A stretch of DNA of 50,149 nt from an uncultured Bacteroidaceae bacterium (GCA_944320965.1 CALUJO010000015.1:1-50149), one strand, 5' to 3'; positions 8,700 through 17,289 are shown, counted from the first letter of the stretch. Translations and numbers: made by a program. Notes: generated by a model from the letters alone, not told the origin.

Positions 8700-8812
8700 G
8701 TTTCTCAAAACATGCGTACATATTTGCCCAAATTCTTTAAATGTTTTTGTGTAAAACATTGTATATTTTAGTTGGAAACATTTAAGGATTTGGTGCAAAA
8801 CATAGAAAGTAT
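8700..8812 (+). repeat. Degenerate direct-repeat array, period 22-23 bp
   Basis: The anchor AAAACAT recurs at 8707, 8753 and 8797, as GAAACAT at 8775 and as a poor copy AAATTCT at 8730, giving spacings of 23, 23, 22 and 22 bp. Three adjacent units read GTGTAAAACATT, GTTGGAAACATT and GGTGCAAAACATA. The 18-mer TTTTTGTGTAAAACATTG (8744-8761) recurs exactly at 49911-49928 in another array. The spacing suggests stacked protein-binding sites on one DNA face. Confidence 0.6.
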
Positions 8813-8984
8813 TCTATTAGGCTGACTTTCCTTTGTATAATGAATGTCGTAGTGTTAATTATTGTAAAATATAATCACATTAAAGATGTTTTTGCTTATT
8901 TTGAAATAAAATAACATTCGCGTGGTTGAAAATATGGTCATGTTTGAAACGGACAAATATAGATATAGTAGAAAAATTTTTTAA

Positions 8985-9014
8985 GACATTTGTCAATCCG
9001 GACACTTTGTCAAT
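8985..9014. promoter_or_regulatory. Two tandem small inverted repeats, possible operator
   Basis: GACATTTGTCAAT (8985-8997) and GACACTTTGTCAAT (9001-9014) are near-identical direct repeats 16 bp apart. Each contains its own inverted repeat, GACA-N2-TGTC and GACA-N3-TGTC. They lie about 100 bp upstream of the lipoprotein gene. Confidence 0.35.
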
Positions 9015-9110
9015 AGATTGTAGCTGGCGGTTTGGCATAAGCTTCCATGTCTTGATAATATTATGTAGCATAGCCTGTTCGGGAAGTTTTAGGTAAAAAG
9101 AATTAATGAT

Positions 9111-10058
9111 ATGAAAAAACAAAATTTATTTAGCTTATTAGCTATTATGTTTTGCCTTTTTATTGGTTTAACATCTTGCAGTGAAGATAATGACAATGAA
9201 GGCGGTAATGGAGGAGGGCTGGTTAGTGATACTCTTCCCACAGAGAAAGGCTGGGCAGGTTCGATGGAAAACGGCGAATGTACCTATACTCCGGAGTCAT
9301 ACGATGAGTATCCTGGTTATTTTGCCTTTTCTTTTGATAATGGAGTGTGTGAAGATGCTGTTTATAATGTGATATGCAGTTCTGCAAGTGAGGCAATCAG
9401 TATTTGTGATATGCTGAATAACGGAACTTTTGATGATCTTATGGGCGATGATGAAGAATACGCAACAAAAGGAATCCAGTCTTCAGTCCTTTCACAGTCA
9501 CTTGTACAAATTAAAGCTATCAGAGAGGTTATCAGTAAAGGAAGAGTGGCAACACGCTCTGATGTGTTGGGAATAACCTGTTATCAGAGTGGAAAGGTTG
9601 TTTTCTTCAAGCTTGAATGCTTTAAGGGTAAAGATGGAGAAACAGTACAGACAGCAGTAGAATTCTGGTTTGAAGGAAATATGAGTTCATTGCCGGAATC
9701 TCCTCTGTTTGGAGAGTATGACAGTAATACAGGCAAATACACCAACAATAACATTATGGGCATTGCCAACACTAAATATGAAATAGATGTGGAGTTTAAT
9801 GATAACCTGCTGGTAGATTTTGTAACAACCTTGACATTGCCGAATCCAAGTTGGGCTTATATGTTGGAAGAAACTTTCCGCGAACAGGAACAATATTATA
9901 TAGAAATGTTTGGACAGGCTCCCGAAATAATACGCGAAGGAAATGTCGTAACAGTAAAGGCCATTATAATTGGTGATGTTACAAAAGAAGTTGTAGAACA
10001 ATACATTGTAATACTTGACCTTACCATGAATATGCCGATAGGGCTTACTTTCCTTTGA
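9111..10058 (+). CDS. Surface-type lipoprotein of unknown function
   Basis: The 315-residue product has a lipoprotein signal peptide (MKKQNLFSLLAIMFCLFIGL) with lipobox LTSC and Cys23. The residues just after the cysteine are SEDNDNEGG, rich in acidic side chains, which resembles the lipoprotein export signal that sends Bacteroidota lipoproteins to the cell surface. The mature part is rich in beta-type sequence with no domain that I recognise; 'ISICDMLNNGTFDDLMGDDEEYATKG' suggests an acidic loop. It is a single-gene unit closed by a terminator at 10082-10136. Its upstream region is long and contains possible operators. Confidence 0.75.
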   Translation: MKKQNLFSLLAIMFCLFIGLTSCSEDNDNEGGNGGGLVSDTLPTEKGWAGSMENGECTYTPESYDEYPGYFAFSFDNGVCEDAVYNVICSSASEAISICDMLNNGTFDDLMGDDEEYATKGIQSSVLSQSLVQIKAIREVISKGRVATRSDVLGITCYQSGKVVFFKLECFKGKDGETVQTAVEFWFEGNMSSLPESPLFGEYDSNTGKYTNNNIMGIANTKYEIDVEFNDNLLVDFVTTLTLPNPSWAYMLEETFREQEQYYIEMFGQAPEIIREGNVVTVKAIIIGDVTKEVVEQYIVILDLTMNMPIGLTFL

Positions 10059-10081
10059 TAAATAAAATATTCCTATATTAT

Positions 10082-10136
10082 AAATCAGGTACGGATGCAT
10101 ATGTCAGGTAATTGTGGTCCGTACCTGATTTTTTAT
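10082..10136 (+). terminator. Intrinsic terminator after the lipoprotein gene
   Basis: AAATCAGGTACGGA (10082-10095) pairs perfectly over 14 bp with TCCGTACCTGATTT (10118-10131), followed by a T-rich run. The A-run at its left also allows function in the other direction. Confidence 0.85.
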
Positions 10137-10261
10137 TTATTTATATGGACCAAATAATAAGGTATAAGTATCTTACAGGATATTTGACATTTGCGTTTTT
10201 TTTAATAGATTCGCAATATTGTAATATCCGTTTTTTTATGATATAACACCTTTTACAAAAT

Positions 10262-12886
10262 ATGTTACACACTATATTTCAAAGGACAGCTTTCTTGTTC
10301 CTGCTGCTTTTTGTGTTTATTACGCAAATGTCGGTAGCACAGACGTTTAGCGGTCATATAATTGCTGAAGACAGTACTTCGGTTCCATATTCTACAATAT
10401 ACAGTCGTGAGTCGGGCATTGGTATAACTGCCGACGGTAATGGAATGTTCTCTGCCCGTGTGCCTGTCGGACATTACAGTTTTGAGGTTTCTGCACTTGG
10501 ATTTGAAGCCAGAACGGTAGAATTTGATATTGATGATAACGGTTATGACTGTACTGTTATGCTGCGTGAACAGGTTTATCAGCTTAAAGGTGTTACTGTA
10601 ACTGGCGGAAATGAAAACCCCGCCTATCGTGTCATGCGCAATGTTCTTGCCTATGCTGCAAGAAACAGAAGGCAGATTGAAAGTTATTCGGTTACAAACT
10701 ATGCCAAGGGAACAGGAAGAATTACAGAAATTCCATCTATATTAAAGTTGTCGGATGATTATGCCCGTGACAGTGCAGAACTGTTAGGCTCTGCCTATGT
10801 AATGGAGGGTGTGTATGATATAGATTACAAGTATCCGGATAATTACAATACGGTTATAAAGGCATTCAAATCCTCGTTCCCGCTTGAGGTTCCTGTCCAG
10901 ATATGGAATCCTGCCGACATGGACTTTTATTCTGATTATGTTGAGGGTTGCGTGTCGCCAATGGGCAAGAATGCGTTTTCTGCCTATACTTTTGAATTGG
11001 AAGGATATTACATGAATGATGAAGGACGAATGATTAACAAGATAAGAGTAAAACCTAAGAGCAGCGGTTCAATGGCGTTTACTGGTCACATATATATAGT
11101 TGAAGATTTATGGTGCCTGTCTGATGCCGATTTATATACGGCAAATTCAATGTACAGTATCAATCTTGTTGTCAATGCAAAGGAAATGCGGGCCGGAGTA
11201 TTTTTGCCTGCAACATTAAGCATGAAGATGAAGATCTCCGTAATGGGGATGGATTTGACACTGGGTATATTCTCTTCATCAAACTATTCGGAAATAAATA
11301 TTGCGTCAATCGGTAACCAATCAAATGCTGCCGTTGCAGATGTAAGTACAGTTATTGAAAGTCCGCGCAAGAAAGAACGTGCCGAAAAGATAGAAAAAAA
11401 GATATCCCAAATAATGAAGGACGGTGAACTTACAACCAAAAAGGCTTTGGAAGTAGTAAAACTGAACGAAAAACTTTCTGAACTCCAACTGACTGATACT
11501 CTGAAGGGAGCAAAACGCTACAATCTTGATTTGCAGAATATACGTAACCAGAAAGTAGAGAACGGTGCAATGACACGCGATTCTCTTTTCTGGGATTCTG
11601 TGCGTCTTGTTCCGCTAATGGATGATGAGGCTGTGAGTTACAGAAAAGAATGGAAAAACAATCCGTCAAAGGACTCTCTGAGAACAGTATCCGCATTTGA
11701 TATATTGGCGGGGCATAGATTCTACAACAAGAGCAAGAGGTTATGGGTCAAGACTCCAGGACTGGATGGAATACTGTTTGACATAAATGCGGTTGACGGA
11801 TATAATGTAGGGGCAGATGTTGAGCTTGGAGTTGATTTGAAGAATAGGGGAGAGATCTCGTTGCGTCCGTGGGGGTATTACCTTACTCACAGGAAAGACG
11901 CCAATTACGGAGCCGAGCTGAAGATAGGCTATGCACCTTCTGTTAACGGACAGATGTCTATTTCGGGTGGACGTGAAACTGCCGATTATAATGGAACACG
12001 GGGAGTAAGCCGTTATCTGAACATGATTTCTACTTATCTGTTTGCCAACAACTATGCCAAGTTCTATGAAAACAGGTTTGTGCGATTCTCAAATTCAGTT
12101 GATATTGCTAACGGACTGAATCTTGCAGTCGGAGCTGAATATACACGGCGTTCGATTCTGCAAAACACAATGCATAAGTCAGGCAAGCGTTGGCTTGAAC
12201 CGAATATCCCGGCTTCGGTAAGTTACAGGGAAATGCCGTTAAACTCCATGATGCATTTTTCAGGAACACTCCAATATACTCCGGCCTATTTTTACAGATA
12301 TATTTCCGGAAAGAAAGTATATATTAAATCAAAATATCCGACATTTACGGTTTCCTATGCTCACGGATTTTCTGTCAATGCAGACGGAGCAGAGGAAAAG
12401 TCAAGATATAACAGACTGGAATTCGGCGTAAAGCAGAAAATAGATTTCATGCTTTCAAGCCTAAGCTATTGGGTGAACGGAGGTATGTTTGTTGATTCGG
12501 AAAATGTATACTTCCCCGATTTCCGTCATGCACCTGTTAATCCATCCTATATATCATTATATTCGGACAATGACCGTTTCTTGCTTCCGGGAAACTACGA
12601 ATATTCAACTTCGGACAAATGGATATCAGGAGGTGTAAGTTTCAAGACAGGACGTCTGTTGCTTAATTTTATTCCGTTCCTGGGTAAGCCTATTAACAGT
12701 GAAGGGCTTGGCGTAAGAACTATGGCAGTCAAGGGCTTGCCTGTATTTACTGAAATAGAATACCGTTATGTCAGTCTGGAAACAATAAGCATAAGTGTGG
12801 CTTTGGGATTAAGGGGCAAGAAGTATGAAGGCATTGGTTTTACTGTAGGTATTCCTATAGGCAATTACTTATATCAGTTACGTTAA
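10262..12886 (+). CDS. DUF5686 outer-membrane protein with carboxypeptidase-like regulatory domain
   Basis: The 874-residue product has a signal peptide (about 1-27, ending MSVAQ). Residues about 28-112 form a CarboxypepD_reg-like beta-sandwich (GHIIAEDSTSVPYSTIYS ... VPVGHYSFEVSALGFE), the same module found at the front of SusC/TonB-dependent receptors. The remainder matches the long Bacteroidota DUF5686 family, with many amphipathic strands toward the C-terminus (about 500-874) that suggest an outer-membrane beta-barrel ending '...GIPIGNYLYQLR'. No TonB plug is apparent. The function of the family is unknown. It is transcribed alone and converges with the glycerate kinase gene, overlapping its 3' end by 32 bp. 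Confidence 0.85.
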   Translation: MLHTIFQRTAFLFLLLFVFITQMSVAQTFSGHIIAEDSTSVPYSTIYSRESGIGITADGNGMFSARVPVGHYSFEVSALGFEARTVEFDIDDNGYDCTVMLREQVYQLKGVTVTGGNENPAYRVMRNVLAYAARNRRQIESYSVTNYAKGTGRITEIPSILKLSDDYARDSAELLGSAYVMEGVYDIDYKYPDNYNTVIKAFKSSFPLEVPVQIWNPADMDFYSDYVEGCVSPMGKNAFSAYTFELEGYYMNDEGRMINKIRVKPKSSGSMAFTGHIYIVEDLWCLSDADLYTANSMYSINLVVNAKEMRAGVFLPATLSMKMKISVMGMDLTLGIFSSSNYSEINIASIGNQSNAAVADVSTVIESPRKKERAEKIEKKISQIMKDGELTTKKALEVVKLNEKLSELQLTDTLKGAKRYNLDLQNIRNQKVENGAMTRDSLFWDSVRLVPLMDDEAVSYRKEWKNNPSKDSLRTVSAFDILAGHRFYNKSKRLWVKTPGLDGILFDINAVDGYNVGADVELGVDLKNRGEISLRPWGYYLTHRKDANYGAELKIGYAPSVNGQMSISGGRETADYNGTRGVSRYLNMISTYLFANNYAKFYENRFVRFSNSVDIANGLNLAVGAEYTRRSILQNTMHKSGKRWLEPNIPASVSYREMPLNSMMHFSGTLQYTPAYFYRYISGKKVYIKSKYPTFTVSYAHGFSVNADGAEEKSRYNRLEFGVKQKIDFMLSSLSYWVNGGMFVDSENVYFPDFRHAPVNPSYISLYSDNDRFLLPGNYEYSTSDKWISGGVSFKTGRLLLNFIPFLGKPINSEGLGVRTMAVKGLPVFTEIEYRYVSLETISISVALGLRGKKYEGIGFTVGIPIGNYLYQLR

Positions 12887-14006
12887 ATGCTTTCAGGTAT
12901 CTGACAAGACTCTCATAAACCAGTCTGGATGCATTTTGCGGTTTCATCGCTTCGTGAAGGTCCATATCTCTTGGGGTTGCTTCAATGATTTCAAATGGCA
13001 TTTTTCCTTTTTCTTCATCACTTGCCGTGCATCTGCCGCAAACGGCAATAACAGGTATCCTGCTTGCGCATGCGTGACTTGCTACAATAGCAGGTAACTT
13101 GCCGTCAAGTGTCTGATTGTCAATCTTGCCTTCGCCGGTAATGATTAGGTCTGCCCCTTCTGCAAGTTTGTCAAAATCAGCCATATCAAGAAGAAATTCG
13201 GCTCCGGACACGGTTTGTGCGTCAAGTATGGAAATAAGTCCTGCGGCAGTACCTCCTGCTGCTCCTGCACCAGGGATGCCTGGAATATCCTTTCCGGAAT
13301 AAAGACTGTAGAGCGAACCTATGTTATGCAGTCCTTTGTCAAGAGACTCTATCATTTTATTGTCGGCTCCTTTTTGTCGGGCAAATACAAAGGCCGCCCC
13401 ATTGGGACCGTATAGAGGGTTTGTTACGTCGCATGCCAAGGTGAAGGCGGATTCTTTTGCTTCTGGTTTAAGTCCGGAAACATCAATATGACATACTTGT
13501 TCTGTTCCATTTCCGTTACAGTCGGTTTCATTTCCTTCACAATCGGTAAATTTTATTCCCAATGCTTTCAGTATGCCCATTCCGGCATCATTTGTTGCAC
13601 TTCCGCCAAGTGTCAGTGTTATGTCCCTGCATCCTTTGTCAAGTGCATCCGCAATCAGAAGCCCCGTGCCGTAAGTGGATGTTTTCAAAGGATTCAGTTC
13701 TTTTTCATCAAGAAGTGTTATGCCTGATGCTGCCGCCAGTTCGATAATTGCTTTGCCGTTTTTGCATATTATGTACTCTGCATATATTTCACGGAAAAGC
13801 GGGTCTACAGTCTTTACTTTTACACTCTTTGTCTCTGTTATCCTTTTTATTGCTTCAACTGTTCCTTCCCCGCCGTCTGCAACGGATATTCTGTGAACAT
13901 CGCATTCAGGGAATATGTCTTTTACAGCTTTTTCTGCAGCTTTGGCTGCCTGCTCGGATGTCAATGACCCTTTGAAAGAGTCTATGGCTATAACTATTTT
14001 ATTCAT
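12855..14006 (-). CDS. Glycerate kinase (GlxK/GarK family)
   Basis: The enzyme phosphorylates D-glycerate, feeding it into glycolysis. The 383-residue length is the family norm. The start MNKIVIAIDSFKGSLTSEQAA is the diagnostic N-terminus, followed by 'ISVADGGEGTVEAI' (about 45-58) and glycine-rich segments 'GGSATNDAGMGILKALG' and 'GAGAAGGTAAGLIS' that build the substrate and nucleotide sites, then 'TGEGKIDNQTLDGKLP'. An upstream in-frame start at 14102 was rejected because it adds 32 unrelated residues. Its stop lies inside the convergent DUF5686 gene (32-bp overlap). No operon partner is adjacent. Confidence 0.93.
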   Translation of the reverse strand: MNKIVIAIDSFKGSLTSEQAAKAAEKAVKDIFPECDVHRISVADGGEGTVEAIKRITETKSVKVKTVDPLFREIYAEYIICKNGKAIIELAAASGITLLDEKELNPLKTSTYGTGLLIADALDKGCRDITLTLGGSATNDAGMGILKALGIKFTDCEGNETDCNGNGTEQVCHIDVSGLKPEAKESAFTLACDVTNPLYGPNGAAFVFARQKGADNKMIESLDKGLHNIGSLYSLYSGKDIPGIPGAGAAGGTAAGLISILDAQTVSGAEFLLDMADFDKLAEGADLIITGEGKIDNQTLDGKLPAIVASHACASRIPVIAVCGRCTASDEEKGKMPFEIIEATPRDMDLHEAMKPQNASRLVYESLVRYLKAFNVTDISNCL

Positions 14007-14167
14007 ATATGCAGTAAACTTTTGTCTGTTGCGAATATAATAATTTGTTTTCAGATAGTTTTTTGTATTTTTACCATAAATATGTAGATAACTATATTCC
14101 ATAGAAAAGTGTGAAGTAATGTGTTTTATTATTTTTCACCAATAGTCTTTGTATAATTATTTGTAAT

Positions 14168-14446
14168 ATGTTTACTGTAATAGGATTGATGTTTAGCGGA
14201 ATTCTGCTTGGATATTTGTTGAGAGTCAAGAGAATGACACAATTGAATAAGGTTATAACTTGCTTGATTTGGGCTTTGTTGTTTCTTCTTGGTGTTGAGG
14301 TTGGCGGAAACCGCCGGATAATTGAAGGATTGGCTACTCTTGGAATGGAAGCAATTGTAATAACTCTGGCTTCAGTTTTGGGAAGCTGTGTTGCGGCATG
14401 GGCTTTATGGGTTGTTCTATATAAAAGAAAGAGGAAAGAAGTATGA
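14168..14446 (+). CDS. LysO-type lysine exporter, N-terminal subunit
   Basis: This 92-residue membrane protein with three hydrophobic helices corresponds to the N-terminal part of LysO (DUF340, E. coli YbjE), which exports L-lysine. Visible features are 'MFSGILLGYLLR' and 'LLFLLGVEVGGNRRIIEGLATLG', the conserved loop with two arginines. The reading frame ends with ATGA, where the second subunit begins, so the two chains are translationally coupled. Together they give 292 residues, close to the 299 of the single E. coli protein. The split is probably natural rather than a frameshift because each half has its own start and the overlap is clean. Confidence 0.85.
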   Translation: MFTVIGLMFSGILLGYLLRVKRMTQLNKVITCLIWALLFLLGVEVGGNRRIIEGLATLGMEAIVITLASVLGSCVAAWALWVVLYKRKRKEV

Positions 14447-15045
14447 AGGGAAGTTTGATTATTGTCGGTTTTTTTGTACTTGGTGCTCTTGTCGGTTTGT
14501 TTGAATTAATTCCCTTTAATATAGCCGATACTGATATCAGTTTCTATACACTTTGTGCCCTTATGTTTTGTGTTGGTCTTGGAATAGGCAATGACCCTCA
14601 GACAATAAGGAATTTCCGTTCTCTGAATCCACGGCTTGTTTTCCTTCCTGTCATGACAATTTTAGGGACATTGGCCGGTGCTGCACTTGCAAGTCTTGTT
14701 CTGACACACAGAACTGCTCCGGAATGTATGGCTGTAGGTGCCGGTTTCGGGTATTATTCGCTTTCGAGTATCTTTATTACTGAATATAAGGGAGCTGAAC
14801 TTGGTACTATTGCATTATTGTCAAATATAATACGTGAGATATTCACTCTTCTTGCTGCTCCGTTGCTGGTTCGTTGGTTTGGCAATCTTGCTCCGATATC
14901 TTCGGGAGGAGCAACAACGATGGACACTACATTACCAATAATAACCAGATGCAGCGGTCAGGAGTTTGCTGTTGTTTCAATATTTCATGGCTTTATTGTG
15001 GACTTCAGTGTTCCGTTTTTAGTAACATTCTTCTGCTCAATTTAA
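14443..15045 (+). CDS. LysO-type lysine exporter, C-terminal subunit
   Basis: The 200-residue product covers the remainder of LysO with about six helices. 'FYTLCALMFCVGLGIGNDPQTIRNFRSLNP' repeats the loop pattern of the first half, pointing to the internal duplication known in this family. 'AVGAGFGYYSLSSIFITEYKGAELGTIALLSNIIREI' contains the conserved acidic and arginine residues of the transport core. It starts at ATG 14443, overlapping the first subunit by 4 bp. In E. coli lysO is controlled by lysine; here no riboswitch or ArgP-like site is recognised upstream. It ends 99 bp before the rplU promoter. Confidence 0.87.
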   Translation: MKGSLIIVGFFVLGALVGLFELIPFNIADTDISFYTLCALMFCVGLGIGNDPQTIRNFRSLNPRLVFLPVMTILGTLAGAALASLVLTHRTAPECMAVGAGFGYYSLSSIFITEYKGAELGTIALLSNIIREIFTLLAAPLLVRWFGNLAPISSGGATTMDTTLPIITRCSGQEFAVVSIFHGFIVDFSVPFLVTFFCSI

Positions 15046-15143
15046 AAATATAGATTTAATGATTCTTATGAACATGTTGTTTTCTGTATTTTGTGTGTAT
15101 GGATTAATTGTTTGAAAAATAATAGTATAAAAATCTTTGTTTG

Positions 15144-15175
15144 TTTGGCTATATAAAATATTATAAGTAATTTTG
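15144..15175 (+). promoter_or_regulatory. Complete Bacteroidota-type promoter for rplU-rpmA
   Basis: TTTG (15144-15147) and TAATTTTG (15168-15175) are separated by exactly 20 nt, a full match to the -33 TTTG / -7 TAnnTTTG consensus. Transcription would begin near 15180, leaving a leader of about 78 nt. Confidence 0.85.
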
Positions 15176-15186
15176 TACCCGATTAT

Positions 15187-15235
15187 TCCGCACCGGGTAG
15201 ATCAAGTCATCTGCAGAACAGATGCACCCGACGGA
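15187..15235 (+). ncRNA. Structured 5' leader of the rplU-rpmA mRNA
   Basis: Three nested helices fold this leader: UCCG (15187-15190) with CGGA (15232-15235), CGGGU (15194-15198) with ACCCG (15226-15230), and CAUCUG (15208-15213) with CAGAUG (15219-15224) closing a 5-nt loop. An asymmetric bulge of 9 nt lies on the 5' side. Position and shape suggest an autoregulatory ribosomal-protein leader, probably bound by L21 or L27; this is inferred from structure only. Confidence 0.6.
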
Positions 15236-15258
15236 CCAAACCGTATAATAAATAAAAC

Positions 15259-15576
15259 ATGTACGTAATTGTAGAAATTCAAGGAAGACAGTTCAAGGCT
15301 GAAGAAGGCAAGAAATTGTTCGTAAACCACATCATGGATGTTGAAGCCGGTGCAACTGTTGAGTTTGACAGAGTGTTGTTGGCTGATAACAACGGAGAAG
15401 TAAAAGTTGGTTTGCCAGTATTGGAAGGCGCAAAGGTTGTTTGCGAAGTTGTTTCTCCACTTGTAAAAGGTGAAAAAGTATTGGTATTCCACAAGAAGAG
15501 AAGAAAAGGTTACAGAAAACTGAACGGTCACCGTCAGCAGTTTACTGAAGTAGTAATCAAACAAGTTATTGCTTAA
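15259..15576 (+). CDS. rplU: 50S ribosomal protein L21
   Basis: Large-subunit ribosomal protein, 105 residues. '[22 protein letters not shown]' is the conserved N-terminus and '[25 protein letters not shown]' the basic C-terminal rRNA-binding segment. It is followed after 25 bp by rpmA, the usual L21-L27 order. The promoter and folded leader upstream suggest feedback control. Codon use is strongly biased and visibly less variable than in neighbouring accessory genes. Confidence 0.98.
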   Translation: MYVIVEIQGRQFKAEEGKKLFVNHIMDVEAGATVEFDRVLLADNNGEVKVGLPVLEGAKVVCEVVSPLVKGEKVLVFHKKRRKGYRKLNGHRQQFTEVVIKQVIA

Positions 15577-15601
15577 TCAAAATTTAAAAAGTTAGTAGAA
15601 C

Positions 15602-15865
15602 ATGGCACATAAAAAAGGAGTCGGTAGTTCAAAGAACGGCCGTGAATCACAGAGCAAGAGATTAGGCGTAAAGATATATGGTGGCGAAGCTTGCAAGGCA
15701 GGTAATATTATCGTTCGCCAGAGAGGTACAGAATTCCACCCGGGTGTTAACATCGGTATGGGTAAGGACCACACACTATACGCATTGGTAGATGGTACAG
15801 TATGCTTCAAGAGAGGTCGTATGGACCGTTCTGTAGTTTCAGTAATTGCACACGAAGAAGCATAA
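15602..15865 (+). CDS. rpmA: 50S ribosomal protein L27
   Basis: Large-subunit ribosomal protein, 87 residues. '[20 protein letters not shown]' is the flexible N-terminus that reaches the peptidyl-transferase centre, with no Firmicutes-type cleavable extension. '[27 protein letters not shown]' is the core. It shares the rplU promoter and is followed by an intrinsic terminator at 15893-15931. Confidence 0.98.
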   Translation: MAHKKGVGSSKNGRESQSKRLGVKIYGGEACKAGNIIVRQRGTEFHPGVNIGMGKDHTLYALVDGTVCFKRGRMDRSVVSVIAHEEA

Positions 15866-15892
15866 TTCTTATTAAGAAACACATACTAAAGG

Positions 15893-15931
15893 GGTGTTCG
15901 GCTTTCAGGTTATTGCCGGACACCTTTTTTT
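15893..15931 (+). terminator. Intrinsic terminator of the rplU-rpmA operon
   Basis: GGTGTTCGGC (15893-15902) pairs with GCCGGACACC (15915-15924), 10 bp with one G-U pair and a 12-nt loop, followed by seven T residues. Confidence 0.9.
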
Positions 15932-15952
15932 GTTACCTTAAATTCAATTATT

Positions 15953-17221
15953 ATGTATACTGGCAAAAAATATTTCTTTGTTCCAAGGAAGGGAAACCTT
16001 TATGAAAATGGATTGTATGGCAGTCGCACACTGATTGTCGGAGCATATCATGTCTGCGATTTAGATTGTGGGTTTTCCGATAAATGTGTTGCCAATTCTT
16101 TGTCAATGGACAGAGAGTGTCCTGTCTACAAAGGCAAGGACAGCTATTACAGACTTTCAAACAGTAATATAATAGAGATTGACAGTTTTGTCAATTCTGA
16201 TGCCAAGTATCCTTCATATTCCGAGTTCACAAAATACATATTGTCGAAGAAAGACTATGTATCGGACGAAGAGAAACAGTCGTTGTGGGAAAAGCTTGCC
16301 TTTTATAATTATGCCCAAAACTATAAAAAGACCTATCAGCCATTTGATGAATCCAAGGATAGAGACAGACTTGATAAGGACTTTGAGGCTTTCAAAGAGG
16401 TTATTGAAGAACTGAGACCTGAAGTAATTTATGTGTGGCATGATGCCATAAAGGATGTTATTGACCGTCATATAAGTGAAATCCAGGGACTGAGATATAT
16501 TGCAGAAACCAATATGCAGTCATTGACCGTACATTGTTATACTATATTGACTGACCGTTGCAGTTATATTGATTCATATAAAGACCGGTTAGGTTTAATG
16601 TCGCGCAGTGAAAAGATAGGTTTCATTAGCAAGTGCATAGACTTGTGCAGCAACATAAGAAAGTTCGATTATAAAAGTCTGGCCGACAAGTCTGAACTGA
16701 TGGAAGGCTTGAGCTTTGCATTGTTCCTTGATGATGATTTTGAAAGACAATTGTATAACGACCTTGTTTTTGCTTATTTTGACAATGAGGACAGTAATAT
16801 ACTCAAGACCATGCTTGCCCCACTTTATGATTATGGTTTGATAAAAGATGAAACTCATTATGTCTTTACAACTCTCCCTCATGCCAAAAAGGTCAAATCA
16901 GAATCTTCTTCTAAAGAGTATCTGACCCTAAAATATGAGAGAAGCGGGTTCTTGTGTTATTTATATAATTTATTGATAAAGGAAAAAACAGAGGCTCAAA
17001 CTGCTACATTAAAGCATCGGCAGGCAATCAAGGATAAGTTCAGAATGACAGAAAGCATTTTTGCTTATGGATTAGGATATTCCAAGACTCTTGAAGAATG
17101 GAGAAGTCTGAAGAAAGAATATACGGATACCGTAAAGTGTGTCAAGGACTTTGACTTTAAACAGATATATGAAGAAATAAAGAATTCTGTGAAAACAAAT
17201 AAACCAGATATTTTCAAGTAA
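15953..17221 (+). CDS. Uncharacterised two-domain protein with UDG-like, cysteine-rich N-terminal half
   Basis: The 422-residue product is a paralogue of the protein at 17979-18620 over its first 180 residues. Both share 'FF(V/L)PR.G..Y..G..G.R..(I/L)V.G..H.C', later 'L.FYNY.Q' and 'AF.E..E..RPE.(I/F)V.VW'. In the partner the glycine motif reads LGESHYC and a HPSS motif closes the domain, which together resemble the two active-site motifs of the uracil-DNA glycosylase superfamily. Here the motif is VGAYHVC with His33 and Cys35, 39, 45 and 56, and no HPS motif is seen, so this copy may be non-enzymatic. Residues about 190-422 form a separate, mainly helical domain that I do not recognise ('FDFKQIYEEIKNSVKTNKP' at the end). 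Only 21 bp separate it from the ribosomal terminator, so it may rely on read-through or a weak promoter. Confidence 0.6.
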   Translation: MYTGKKYFFVPRKGNLYENGLYGSRTLIVGAYHVCDLDCGFSDKCVANSLSMDRECPVYKGKDSYYRLSNSNIIEIDSFVNSDAKYPSYSEFTKYILSKKDYVSDEEKQSLWEKLAFYNYAQNYKKTYQPFDESKDRDRLDKDFEAFKEVIEELRPEVIYVWHDAIKDVIDRHISEIQGLRYIAETNMQSLTVHCYTILTDRCSYIDSYKDRLGLMSRSEKIGFISKCIDLCSNIRKFDYKSLADKSELMEGLSFALFLDDDFERQLYNDLVFAYFDNEDSNILKTMLAPLYDYGLIKDETHYVFTTLPHAKKVKSESSSKEYLTLKYERSGFLCYLYNLLIKEKTEAQTATLKHRQAIKDKFRMTESIFAYGLGYSKTLEEWRSLKKEYTDTVKCVKDFDFKQIYEEIKNSVKTNKPDIFK

Positions 17222-17222
17222 T

Positions 17223-17289
17223 CCCCACAGTGGGGTTGTGTCGTATTTATAATGGATACTTTTGTGTCGTTTTTAAAACGATATCCATT
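17223..17289 (+). promoter_or_regulatory. Hairpins and direct repeat directly before the next start codon
   Basis: CCCCACAGTGGGG (17223-17235) is a small inverted repeat right after the upstream stop. AATGGATA (17251-17258) pairs with TATCCATT (17282-17289), enclosing CGTTTT/AAAACG (17268-17280). The last helix ends at the base before ATG 17290. TTGTGTCGT occurs twice, at 17236 and 17262. Translational control or an operator is possible. Confidence 0.4.

Larger units (their letters stand above)
8564..9110. other. 547-bp intergenic region without a gene
   Basis: No convincing open frame is present. The region holds a 22-bp-period repeat array (about 8700-8803), a pair of small inverted repeats (8985-9014), and a possible minus-strand -7 element (CAAATATA on + at 8954-8961, reading TATATTTG on the other strand). 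A small RNA or a long regulatory region is possible. Confidence 0.5.

Noticed and set aside
8700..8812. The 22-bp arrays as a CRISPR
   Set aside because: Repeats are degenerate and contiguous with no unique spacers, unit length is below CRISPR repeat plus spacer size, and no cas genes are present.
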